From NCBI RefSeq assembly GCF_000378405.1, contig NZ_KB899638.1, forward strand, positions 153,861-217,860: a stretch of DNA of 64,000 nucleotides, in the 5' to 3' direction. Within the stretch, counting starts at the first letter, position 1; every line of letters begins with the position of its first letter. Positions 19,717-27,452 of the stretch are shown here, in pieces. Under the pieces are notes generated by a model, which worked only from the letters and a program-made list of their open reading frames with translations, made no database searches and was not told where the DNA came from. The translations under genes and the position numbers were made by a program. This DNA comes from Succinimonas amylolytica DSM 2873 (GTDB lineage: Bacteria > Pseudomonadota > Gammaproteobacteria > Enterobacterales > Succinivibrionaceae).

Positions 19717-20336
19717 GATTGTAATAATCTCTTAATGTCTGCATCGTAAATTGGTAAAAAAGATAGATCGTTGGGTGAATTATTCGCAACGCATTTACAG
19801 AAATCATTTGATAAGAATACAGGTTGAATATAGTTATCCTTTGTTAATAGACCTGCTTCTTTTGCTGAATTAATTATTCTCCCTCTTATTTTATTTTTCA
19901 TCTGTGTAGAAACATTATCCAATTCACTATTGGATGAACTTAAATCAAAATAAAAAGCATTAAAATCATCAAAACTAACTTCTGTTTTAAGATTTAAAAA
20001 ACTCTCTCTAAGAAGCTTTACTGCAAATTCTCTTGCCAATCTATTAGCTCTACACAATGCGATCCATAGTAATAGATGTTGCTCGTTATCATTTGCCTGG
20101 TTTAAAAAATAATATATTTCTGTCTCAGATAAATATCTAACTCTACTGAGCACTTCATTTACATATCGTTCTCTCGAAGATACAGCATTTTTTTGAGCTA
20201 AATTTTTCTCAATGGCAATTTTTCTAACAGATAACCAATCTTTTTCCTCATCATATAGAGATATCATCTCCGAAGATAAAGGAAACATCAGGTTGTCTAT
20301 CATAGAAAATTTGAATTTTTCATTTGGTAATATCAT
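19713..20336 (-). CDS. brxA: BREX type 1 protein BrxA (DUF1819)
   Basis: A 207-residue protein, first gene of the BREX operon. BrxA of other BREX systems is a small DNA-binding protein of helical fold. This one is helical and charged, with a YVNEVLSRVRYLSETEIYYF segment typical of the family. The start is the ATG at 20336 with AAAGG upstream. The 175 bp between it and the resolvase stop (20337-20511) should hold the operon promoter, but I see no strong -35/-10 pair there. Confidence 0.9.
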   Translation of the reverse strand: MILPNEKFKFSMIDNLMFPLSSEMISLYDEEKDWLSVRKIAIEKNLAQKNAVSSRERYVNEVLSRVRYLSETEIYYFLNQANDNEQHLLLWIALCRANRLAREFAVKLLRESFLNLKTEVSFDDFNAFYFDLSSSNSELDNVSTQMKNKIRGRIINSAKEAGLLTKDNYIQPVFLSNDFCKCVANNSPNDLSFLPIYDADIKRLLQS

Positions 20337-20511
20337 GACGTAACCTTTTCTCTATAGATCATAATCGTTCCAGATTTTGATAGTTGTTTTAAAATTCTTC
20401 ATAACAATCTGAATATCTGCAATCGGTGGTTTTAGGATTCTTTGGAAAAGCTAATGAAATACTTTTTCCTTAGCCTTAGTATTTACAGAATTTTATAATA
20501 TCCTCTTTTTT

Positions 20512-21078
20512 TTACTTATTGATACGCTTCAAGGTAGATCTGCTGATACCTGTCATTGCTACTACATCAGCATAGGTATTTGTTTTAAGCAGTTCACGGG
20601 CATGATTTATTTGAGCCTCCGTAAATTTTTTCGGGCGCCCTTCCTTAAAATTAGGATCAGTCCTGGCAATCGCCTTTCCTTCCTTCGTTCTCTGAACAAT
20701 CATGTCTCTTTCAAATTCCGAAAAAGCCAGCATCACGTTACGGATTAATTTCCCGGCCGGGGACTCATCAATGATACCGATATTAAGGACATGAACTTTA
20801 ATTTGTCTTGCAGCCAGATTTTCAATAAGTTCGATTCCCTGTGTCAGATTTCTGGCTACACGATCCAGCTTGGTAAAAATCAAGGTATCCCCGGGAGCAA
20901 TTTTATCAAGCAGCTTATTTAGCTCCGGTCTGTCTGTTTTTGTTCCGGTAAAAGCATCGGCGTAAATTTCCGTAGCCCCTGCTTCCCTTAAGGCTATTTT
21001 TTGAGCATCGAGGGAGTTTCCGTCTCTCGCCTGACACTGAGTACTGACTCTTGCATATCCGTAGTTCTTTTTCACCAT
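20512..21078 (-). CDS. Serine recombinase (resolvase/invertase family)
   Basis: A 188-residue small serine recombinase. The N-terminal catalytic domain starts YGYARVSTQ with the nucleophile S12, followed by TKLDRVARN and a long E helix ([15 protein letters not shown]); the C-terminal helix-turn-helix ends [14 protein letters not shown]. It resembles Tn3-type resolvases and DNA invertases. It lies upstream of, and in the same direction as, brxA. Inverted repeats at 21162-21183 and 21276-21417 upstream could be its res subsites. It could serve multimer resolution for the element or be a leftover of a transposon; no transposase is seen nearby. Confidence 0.92.
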   Translation of the reverse strand: MVKKNYGYARVSTQCQARDGNSLDAQKIALREAGATEIYADAFTGTKTDRPELNKLLDKIAPGDTLIFTKLDRVARNLTQGIELIENLAARQIKVHVLNIGIIDESPAGKLIRNVMLAFSEFERDMIVQRTKEGKAIARTDPNFKEGRPKKFTEAQINHARELLKTNTYADVVAMTGISRSTLKRINK

Positions 21079-21161
21079 TTTTGCCTAATTTTACCAATGA
21101 CTTTTGACCCTAGGTTTTGATACCCTTTCAGGCATTGATTTTACGTGGTTGCTGGGAGAGG

Positions 21162-21183
21162 TTCAAAACTTTTAAGTTTTGAA
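21162..21183. repeat. Perfect 10-bp inverted repeat upstream of the resolvase gene
   Basis: TTCAAAACTT-TT-AAGTTTTGAA lies about 85 bp upstream of the resolvase start. The position and perfect symmetry suggest a protein-binding site (operator or res subsite), but this is not proven. Confidence 0.5.
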
Positions 21184-21275
21184 ACCATGTTAAAAATAAT
21201 AATAACGTTCCAGAAAAACCTTGTAATCAAAAAATTGCCTGATAACTAAATTTATTTGATGTTCATTGAGGTTTG

Positions 21276-21417
21276 CTCTTCTATCTATGAGTGGAGTGCA
21301 AAAAGTCGTTCTTGAACAAAAACCGAATAAACGAAGCCTTTATTTTAGCCATCCGTTTTCTCGCAAAATGTCCTTTTTTGACTTTTTGCACCAGACTCAT
21401 CTATATTAATAGAAGAG
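21276..21417. repeat. Imperfect inverted repeat pair, about 35 bp arms
   Basis: The left arm (21276-21307) begins CTCTTCTAT and ends GTGCAAAAAGTC; the right arm (21379-21417) is its imperfect complement, with identical ends and a 6-nt gap. About 70 bp lie between the arms. It could be a res site, the ends of a miniature element, or a cruciform. No gene is seen in 21079-21591. Confidence 0.5.
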
Positions 21418-21591
21418 AATAGACAAACGTTGTTGTTGTTTTTGAAAATTAGCCATAGTAACATCAGATGTACAATGTTATGTTTTTACAACAATACTGT
21501 GAAAAGGGGACTTTTGTTAGTACAAGTACTCAGAATTGATAATTCTATCATAAAGTATACCCTTTTGTTACTCTCCGTTCACAGTAATTCC

Positions 21592-21631
21592 AAAAAAACG
21601 AACGCTACAAGAATCTCTGTCCTTGCAGCGT
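21592..21631 (-). terminator. Rho-independent terminator of trbM
   Basis: Read on the minus strand, ACGCTGCAAG pairs with CTTGTAGCGT (10 bp, one G-U) around a 10-nt loop and is followed by TCG and seven T residues. It lies about 50 bp after the trbM-like stop codon. Confidence 0.8.
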
Positions 21632-21678
21632 TTGTCTGTTCTCAAAATAGGGCGGGGAAGGCGGAACCTTGTATAAGC

Positions 21679-22428
21679 TTACAACTTGAAATAGTAGGTC
21701 TGCCCATATTCCTTGCCGTCTATCAGAACATCAATGTAATGAAAGGTATCCGTACAACCTTTGGGTTCAGGATGGCATCCCTGATTACCGCAATTAGAAA
21801 CGCAATGCCTGTCCTTAACATATGAAGCTTCAGAATTTCCGTAGCTAAGGCAGGTTTTCTTCTGAGATGGCCCATATGGTGTGTATACCGTCTCTTCGGA
21901 ATAGCTGGTGCAGATTTTCTGAGAGGGGATGTATGCAGCCTCATTGAACTTAGCTGAAAAAGTGGAATTACTTAATCCGTTAAGGGATAATCCGTTGATA
22001 GTGTAATTTGTCATACAAGAGGAGAAAGATGGCAGGGGGAACTTGCCTTTCTTAATTCTTCGCAGCATTTCGTTATGGGGAGATCGGCACTGGTCTCCAG
22101 GAAATCCAGCAGGAAGACATAACCAAATGGCACAGCCGTTGTCGTAACTCTGATCCGTATTAGAAAGGGCGTTTTGCTGCTCATCATTCAGTCTATAGTA
22201 ATCAATATCAACCTCCGAATCAGCATTGAGTGCCTCTGACACGATATCATCATTTACAAGAATCTCTGATTCAAGCAGTGGTGATGGATCTGTTTTCGCT
22301 ATATTACTGTAAGCATTCTCAAACTCTTTGATGTCAACCGTGTCCGGCAGTATCAGTTCTTCTGCCGTTAACGGCGAACAGAAAAGACTTAGAGACAATA
22401 GTTGCAACACAAATACCGATTTTTGCAT
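21679..22428 (-). CDS. trbM: TrbM-like secreted conjugal transfer protein
   Basis: A 249-residue exported protein. The start at 22428 is chosen because AAGGAG lies 9 nt upstream and the product then begins with a clean signal peptide (MQKSVFVLQLLSLSLFCSPL). The middle contains CAIWLCLPAGFPGDQC and PLPSFSSC, which match the cysteine pattern of TrbM proteins of IncP mating-pair systems. The C-terminal part adds a cysteine-rich stretch (KDRHCVSNCGNQGC). In RP4, trbM follows trbL; here it is about 5 kb away with the kinase locus between them. The family assignment rests on the motif only. Confidence 0.55.
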   Translation of the reverse strand: MQKSVFVLQLLSLSLFCSPLTAEELILPDTVDIKEFENAYSNIAKTDPSPLLESEILVNDDIVSEALNADSEVDIDYYRLNDEQQNALSNTDQSYDNGCAIWLCLPAGFPGDQCRSPHNEMLRRIKKGKFPLPSFSSCMTNYTINGLSLNGLSNSTFSAKFNEAAYIPSQKICTSYSEETVYTPYGPSQKKTCLSYGNSEASYVKDRHCVSNCGNQGCHPEPKGCTDTFHYIDVLIDGKEYGQTYYFKL

Positions 22429-22687
22429 TATAGCCATCTCCTTAACAATCATGTTTTGCGATGGCTTATTCTATCACACCAGTTATTATTGTTATACCAT
22501 TGCTGTCCAAGCATAAAACGCGAAAAGTATGGTCTTATGGGAAGTATTTTCTACTTCATGAATTTCTTGCATAGAGGTTTCAGATGCTTTACATCAGGCG
22601 CTTTTGATAATTTCTGAGTCCAAAAGGAATTGATTCCAACACCAAATATGAGTAGAATCGCCACCATTTCTTATGAGGTGTTTTGTT

Positions 22688-23095
22688 ATGCTTAAGGCTT
22701 TGTTATTAGTTATTTCTCTTATTTTCCTCCATCCTGCATTTGCAGCAATCTCTGAGGATGAGGCATTAGACATGATTTTCGATTGTGACGCACAATCTAA
22801 ATGGAAATATGAGGATGTACGAATGAAGAAAGCGTTCTACACTGTTGTCAAAAATCTGGCACAAGAGCATCAGGATCTTTCAGATTACCTTGATCTGTTG
22901 GCCGTGTGTTCAACTTCTCCGGAATGTGCCGACTATCCGCAAAATGGAGCTTTGAAAGCCTCCAAATACTGCGGAAAAACAGTGAGATTTTATTTTGAGG
23001 ATACAAAGGAAGTCTTCATGAAAAGATCTGTCAATACGATAAGCGACAGCGTTCCTGCTAAGAAGAAACTTATCGAATTCTACAATAACCACTGA
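22688..23095 (+). CDS. Small secreted protein of unknown function
   Basis: A 135-residue protein with a signal peptide (MLKALLLVISLIFLHPAFA) and a mature part with four cysteines, probably two disulfides in the periplasm. The ATG at 22688 has GAGG 9 nt upstream; an earlier in-frame ATG at 22673 overlaps that site. It is divergent from the trbM-like gene (259 bp between the starts) and is followed by a terminator. I do not recognise the family. Its place among transfer genes allows a role in mating-pair formation or entry exclusion, but nothing shows this. Confidence 0.7.
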   Translation: MLKALLLVISLIFLHPAFAAISEDEALDMIFDCDAQSKWKYEDVRMKKAFYTVVKNLAQEHQDLSDYLDLLAVCSTSPECADYPQNGALKASKYCGKTVRFYFEDTKEVFMKRSVNTISDSVPAKKKLIEFYNNH

Positions 23096-23158
23096 TTTCA
23101 TATTAAGAAAGCAAATTCTAACCCTGTAAGGGGACACAACTATTTTGCTCAACTTTAT

Positions 23159-23188
23159 AGCCGATCCTTATGGTCGGCTTTCTTTTTT
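23159..23188 (+). terminator. Rho-independent terminator
   Basis: AGCCGA(T)CC pairs with GGTCGGCT around a TTAT loop and is followed by TCTTTTTT. It ends the transcript of the small secreted protein 64 bp after its stop. Confidence 0.8.
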
Positions 23189-23259
23189 CCTGACACTTCG
23201 AATAGGCAGTTCTCTTTGCGGCAAGAGATATAAAAGACATCCGCAGTCTGCAATTGCAA

Positions 23260-23345
23260 TACCACAACAAGGTACCCCCATTTGCGGTGGCTAGGTGGTT
23301 CTTCTTGCCTCCGTTCAGAGGGGGCACCACGTAACAAGGTATCAA
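23260..23345. other. Possible structured RNA or decayed element upstream of the kinase gene
   Basis: The 23189-23440 stretch has no convincing gene. GGTACCCCC (23271-23279) can pair with GGGGGCACC (23320-23328), a small inner hairpin sits in between, and ACAAGGTA occurs as a direct repeat on both sides (23267 and 23334). This could be a small RNA or a remnant repeat. Strand and function are unknown. Confidence 0.25.
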
Positions 23346-23440
23346 CGGGTGTCAAAAAAAATACTCCTTGACAGTGTTCCTGCTAATTCCCTGTTACAGC
23401 CTTATTTTACTACCTAATTCATTCTTTCCGTTCAAGAGTT

Positions 23441-23469
23441 TTGACATGGGGCAAAGGATTTTGTTTACT
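23441..23469 (+). promoter_or_regulatory. Promoter of the kinase gene
   Basis: A consensus TTGACA -35 box at 23441-23446, a 17-bp spacer and a TTTACT -10 box lie 35 bp upstream of the kinase ATG. Confidence 0.45.
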
Positions 23470-23504
23470 GATGCTGTCTAATCAGTATTCCCGTGAGGCC
23501 CGGT

Positions 23505-26500
23505 ATGTCCGAAACCAAAATCAACTCATCACTGTCCAGCAAGTTCAAAAAGACTCAGGTAAACAGCATTCAGAAGCTCCCCGACATTACGGGGCATACT
23601 CTTGGCGAGTTTTATGCTGATTCAAGACTGGACATTGTTTCCGGAGAGGCGGATATCTACCTCTGCACCGGAACAGGGAGTCTCTCCGGGAAGAAATTCC
23701 TTCTCAAATACTACCGCCGGGAAAATGCCGTAAAGCCTGATGTGCTTGAAAAGCTGAAGGGCGTGAACAGTCCCTTTGTGGCTCCGGTGGAAGGCTTTGG
23801 CGAATACATGGGACATCAGTATGTGATTCGTCCGTACTACGAAATGTCTGCTCTCTCTGAACTTCTGGCAGAAGGTACCAGATTTTCCGAAGAAGAACTG
23901 ATAACGCTCATAATCCCGTCAATTATCGATGGGCTGAAAGTCGTGCATGACGCAGGAATTCTCCATAAGGATCTCAAGCCCGCCAATCTGATACCTGATG
24001 ACTCCGGAGAACATATTGTTCTTATTGACTTCGGCATCAGCTCCGATGCCGGGAAGAACACCTTTGTGGTAACCCAGACCGGCATGACTCCCTTCTACGC
24101 CGCCCCAGAAGCCATGCAGGGCATATTCCACAAGGAAACCGACTACTACGCTCTCGGCATTACCATTTTCGAGCTTTTCACCGGCTTCACGCCCTTCCAG
24201 AATCCCGAGCTTACCCCGGAGGAGGCGGCCAGGCTTGCTTCTGTGAGCAAAATCGAGTTCCCGAAAAACTTCCCGGAAGATCTCAGAAAGCTGGTTCTGG
24301 GACTTACCTACAAGGATATTTCCCACCGTGATGAGAAGGATAATCCCAATAGGCGCTGGGGCTATGACGAGGTCAGAAGATGGCTTAACGGCGAAGATGT
24401 GCCGGTGCCGGGGGAAATCTCGGCCTTTGCTGGTTCTTCATCTGGGACGACAGCATCAGGAGATCTGTTTCACGCTTACCGCTTTAACGGAAAAACCTAC
24501 ACTGCGGAGACGGATCTTTTAAGAGCCATGCTGGAGCAGCCGGAGGCAGGGCTAAAAGATCTCGGGCGGGGGTTTCTTTCCCATCACTACTATGCCTTCA
24601 GCGAGAAAAAGGGCACTCTCTGCGAATATGCCGAAAAGAAGCTGGCCGGAAAGAATCCGGGAAGTCTCTGGGCTAATACCAGAATTCTTTACGCCCTCAT
24701 ATACAGCCTTAATCAGGATGTCAGGGAGATCGGCTTTAACGGCCAAATTCTTAATTCCGTTCAGGATCTGGGCCGGGCCTTTATTGATGTGGCAACAAAG
24801 GAAGCTCTCAAAAACCATGGTCTCCGGGGCAAAAGCTATCCCTTAACCAGCACGGTAAAGAAGTTTGTGCTTTCCGGAATCCCGGAGGACTATGCCGTTA
24901 CCATCCTTAAAAACACAGCCGTAAAGGATCTCTTTTCCAAAACCGCCTCTCTCTGGAAAAGCAATGAGCATGCCGAATCCGATACGGAGCTTGCCCTCAT
25001 TCTGGGATACTCCCTGTGCGATGACCGGAGACTTCCCGTCGGGAGCAAAATCTATGAGAGCCCTGAAGCCTTCAGGAACGAGATGGCAGATCTGGTCAGT
25101 AAAGACCGCAGCGCCTACATGAAGCTTATGGAGACTGCCAAGAAGGATTTGGATTTTCTGGAAAAGAACCTTCCGGATCAAAAATCCCGGGAGGCCTTTT
25201 CTCAGGCTCTTAATGACGCCAAATGGGCAGTTTTCGGCGATAACGAATATCACTTCAAAAACGGGCAGGAGTTCCAGAGCTATATCCAAAAGCTGGTTAA
25301 CGAAGAAAAGCCCTACGAGATCCGAAGCCTTCTGAATCGTTATAAAACTCCCTTGAAGCAGGTTTCGGAAAAGGTCTGGGGCACGGACTCTCTCGGTATC
25401 CTGCAAAAGACTGTAGCGGGCTTTATCCAGATCGGGGAATACCTCTTTACCGGAGAACCGGCTTTTCAGGACTTTATCACCGGAGTTTTGGAGAGGGGGA
25501 GAAAGGATCCCGCTTACCTCTTAAGCTTTGTGAAGGCTCACCGGGATTCTCTTGACAGCGCGGCCAGGACATTTCCGGGCATAAAGACAAACATCGCTGC
25601 CCTTTATGATGCAAATGATGCCGTGATTGTCTTTGATGAAGAGATGTTCCCGGATCTCCCGGCCTTTAAATCATTTGTAACAGATACCCTGAACCGCGGA
25701 CAAAACGATCCCGGCTATCTTCTGGAGTTTGTGAAGCGGCATCGGTGCGCTATCGATGAACTTTGCAAAACTCCTGAATCCGGATCTGTTCTTAAACCCC
25801 TTACAGACGCTGCCGCAAGCCTCATAGTTCTGGGAAGCCGAATCTTTACCACTGTCCCGGTATTTGAAGCATATCTTAATGAGGTTATTGCAACAGGGCG
25901 TGAGGATCCCGGCTATCTTTGCCGTTTTATAAAGAATCACAGCAAGGAGCTTTCCGAGCTCCGCCGGGACAGCCGGTGTAAGTCGATCCTGAACGCTCTT
26001 TATACCGCAAGAAACCAAATGGTGGCTTTTGATGAGTTCGTCTTCAGATCCGCGGAGGAGTTCCGGGGCTTTATGGATCAGATCTTAAGCACTGGAAAGG
26101 ACAACCCTTCCTATCTCCGGAGGTTTGTCCGGGAGCATGAGAAGGCCCTTGCCGCCCTTAGTAACGTCAGCGCCCTTGCGCCCGTGGTTGCCCCGGTTAT
26201 CGCCGCCGGAAACATCGTTATCGAGCTTGACGAATATGTGTTCAAAGATGCCGCAGGTTTGACAGGATTTGCCAGAGAATTAGCAGAAGAAAGCAGTAAA
26301 AAGCCTCTCCGGGGATCTGATTTTGTCCGGGAGCATAAAGCAGGATTGGAGGCTCTTAAGAACGCTGAAGCGTTAGCCCCGGCGATAAAAGAACTGGAGG
26401 CCGCTAATACTTGGGAAAAGGGGGCTGCCATTATGGTTAATGGTACCAAATATTCGCCAATGCTTTTTACACCTGAGAGTGTCAAGAAGGGGGCTTATAT

Positions 26501-27062
26501 AAAGTTCGGGAGCTATCCGAAAAACAATGACGATGACAAAGAGCCCATTGAATGGCTGGTTTTGGAGGTGAATGACCAGGAAGCACTGCTGGTGAGCCGT
26601 TACGGCCTTGATTGCAAACAGTATCATCACGAGTATGTATCCATGACTTGGGAGCAATGCGATCTTCGAAAGTGGCTTAACAGTGAGTTTCTTAAGACGG
26701 CCTTCGCGGAGGAGGAACAGCAAAGGATCAAGCTCTCAGAGGTGGTGAATGACGATAACTGGGAACATCGTACCCGTGGCGGAAATGATACCCAGGACCG
26801 GGTTTTTTGTCTCAGCCTCGCGGAGGCGGAACGTTATTTTAAGAATGACAGTGAAAGAAGGTGCCAGCCTACGGCCCTGGCCAAAGCACATAGGGCTTAT
26901 GATAATAACGGCTGTTGTATTTGGTGGCTGCGGTCGCCGGGCAATAATCGGAACTACGCATCGTTCGTGGCTACGGACGGCGTGCTGTACCCGAGTGGTC
27001 GCTACGTCAGCGATGATGACTGCGCTGTGCGGCCCGCTTTACGGCTAATCTGGAATCTGTAA
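23505..27062 (+). CDS. Protein kinase-like protein with tandem repeats and C-terminal DUF6273/C-type-lectin-like domain (putative DGR target)
   Basis: An 1185-residue protein. The ATG at 23505 has GAGG 6 nt upstream, and the decayed copy at 27199 starts at the same residue. Residues about 30-300 are a Ser/Thr kinase domain with the ATP lysine (FLLKYY), the catalytic loop HKDLKPANL near 154, DFG near 175 and an APEA motif, so it looks active. Residues about 509-967 hold roughly seven 65-residue repeats with the pattern F..F......G..DP.YL..FV..H. Residues 977-1185 form a DUF6273-like, C-type-lectin/FGE-related domain ending CIWWLRSPG...VRPALRL. Variable proteins of diversity-generating retroelements end in this way, and GC hairpins follow the stop. 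It is inserted between trbL and trbM. No signal peptide or membrane segment is seen, so it is probably cytosolic. What it binds or phosphorylates is unknown. Confidence 0.8.
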   Translation: MSETKINSSLSSKFKKTQVNSIQKLPDITGHTLGEFYADSRLDIVSGEADIYLCTGTGSLSGKKFLLKYYRRENAVKPDVLEKLKGVNSPFVAPVEGFGEYMGHQYVIRPYYEMSALSELLAEGTRFSEEELITLIIPSIIDGLKVVHDAGILHKDLKPANLIPDDSGEHIVLIDFGISSDAGKNTFVVTQTGMTPFYAAPEAMQGIFHKETDYYALGITIFELFTGFTPFQNPELTPEEAARLASVSKIEFPKNFPEDLRKLVLGLTYKDISHRDEKDNPNRRWGYDEVRRWLNGEDVPVPGEISAFAGSSSGTTASGDLFHAYRFNGKTYTAETDLLRAMLEQPEAGLKDLGRGFLSHHYYAFSEKKGTLCEYAEKKLAGKNPGSLWANTRILYALIYSLNQDVREIGFNGQILNSVQDLGRAFIDVATKEALKNHGLRGKSYPLTSTVKKFVLSGIPEDYAVTILKNTAVKDLFSKTASLWKSNEHAESDTELALILGYSLCDDRRLPVGSKIYESPEAFRNEMADLVSKDRSAYMKLMETAKKDLDFLEKNLPDQKSREAFSQALNDAKWAVFGDNEYHFKNGQEFQSYIQKLVNEEKPYEIRSLLNRYKTPLKQVSEKVWGTDSLGILQKTVAGFIQIGEYLFTGEPAFQDFITGVLERGRKDPAYLLSFVKAHRDSLDSAARTFPGIKTNIAALYDANDAVIVFDEEMFPDLPAFKSFVTDTLNRGQNDPGYLLEFVKRHRCAIDELCKTPESGSVLKPLTDAAASLIVLGSRIFTTVPVFEAYLNEVIATGREDPGYLCRFIKNHSKELSELRRDSRCKSILNALYTARNQMVAFDEFVFRSAEEFRGFMDQILSTGKDNPSYLRRFVREHEKALAALSNVSALAPVVAPVIAAGNIVIELDEYVFKDAAGLTGFARELAEESSKKPLRGSDFVREHKAGLEALKNAEALAPAIKELEAANTWEKGAAIMVNGTKYSPMLFTPESVKKGAYIKFGSYPKNNDDDKEPIEWLVLEVNDQEALLVSRYGLDCKQYHHEYVSMTWEQCDLRKWLNSEFLKTAFAEEEQQRIKLSEVVNDDNWEHRTRGGNDTQDRVFCLSLAEAERYFKNDSERRCQPTALAKAHRAYDNNGCCIWWLRSPGNNRNYASFVATDGVLYPSGRYVSDDDCAVRPALRLIWNL
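26925..27059 (+). other. Putative DGR variable region at the 3' end of the kinase gene
   Basis: The last roughly 45 codons (CIWWLRSPG to VRPALRL) have the layout of DGR variable repeats: an invariant WWLRSPG entry, a run of surface positions and an invariant end. No matching template repeat was found by reading the window, so active diversification is unproven. Confidence 0.45.
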
Positions 27063-27085
27063 TCTTCTAATCTGGGAATCAGCCG

Positions 27086-27165
27086 CCGCGGCGCAAGCCG
27101 CGGAATCTCGCGCGGACTAGCCGCGCTTCCTCTTCCGCCCGCTTGCGGGCGACGGCACATTTTTT
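27086..27165 (+). terminator. Three consecutive GC-rich hairpins after the kinase gene
   Basis: Hairpin 1 (27086-27103) is CCGCGGC-GCAA-GCCGCGG, a 7-bp stem with a GNRA-type tetraloop, 23 bp after the stop codon. Hairpin 2 (27110-27126) is GCGCGG-ACTAG-CCGCGC. Hairpin 3 (27136-27151) is CGCCCGC-TT-GCGGGCG and is followed by a T6 run at 27160-27165, so it can terminate transcription. A short GC stem with a four-base loop just downstream of a variable region is a known DGR target-recognition feature. Confidence 0.6.
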
Positions 27166-27198
27166 GGAGAGCCAGGGATAATTTCCGGGAGATACTGC

Positions 27199-27389
27199 AT
27201 GACCGAAACCAAAGTTAATTCCTCCTTTCTCAGCAAACAGAAACGTTCAGCCCTCAATAAATCCAACTCCTTGCCTGACCTCTTACCTGAAAAACTCCGG
27301 GAGAGTTTCAGGCAGAGCGGAATATGGATATCCCCTCCGCAAAGGCTGATGTCAGCCTCTGTTCCAGTACCGGAAGCCATGACAGATGA
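27199..27389 (+). pseudogene. Truncated, frameshifted copy of the kinase gene's 5' end
   Basis: The frame begins MTETKVNSSFLSKQKRSALN, clearly related to the kinase start MSETKINSSLSSKFKKTQVN. After about 40 codons homology continues in the next frame as MDIPSAKADVSLCSSTG (compare LDIVSGEADIYLCTGTG) and ends at a TGA at 27387-27389. The rest of the gene is missing. This is a decayed second copy, which suggests tandem kinase genes existed here. Confidence 0.8.
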
Positions 27390-27452
27390 GCATTTCCAGA
27401 TAGTTCAGATAACCAAATTACAGCCAGTGCAAAGACTGGCAGTCAATACCGT

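Noticed and set aside
21430..21825. 131-codon plus-strand frame overlapping the trbM-like gene end
   Set aside because: It has no good ribosome binding site, crosses the trbM terminator and overlaps a better-supported gene.
23118..23355. Overlapping minus-strand frames of 60-75 codons upstream of the kinase gene
   Set aside because: They run through the terminator and structured segment and lack plausible starts; more likely non-coding.
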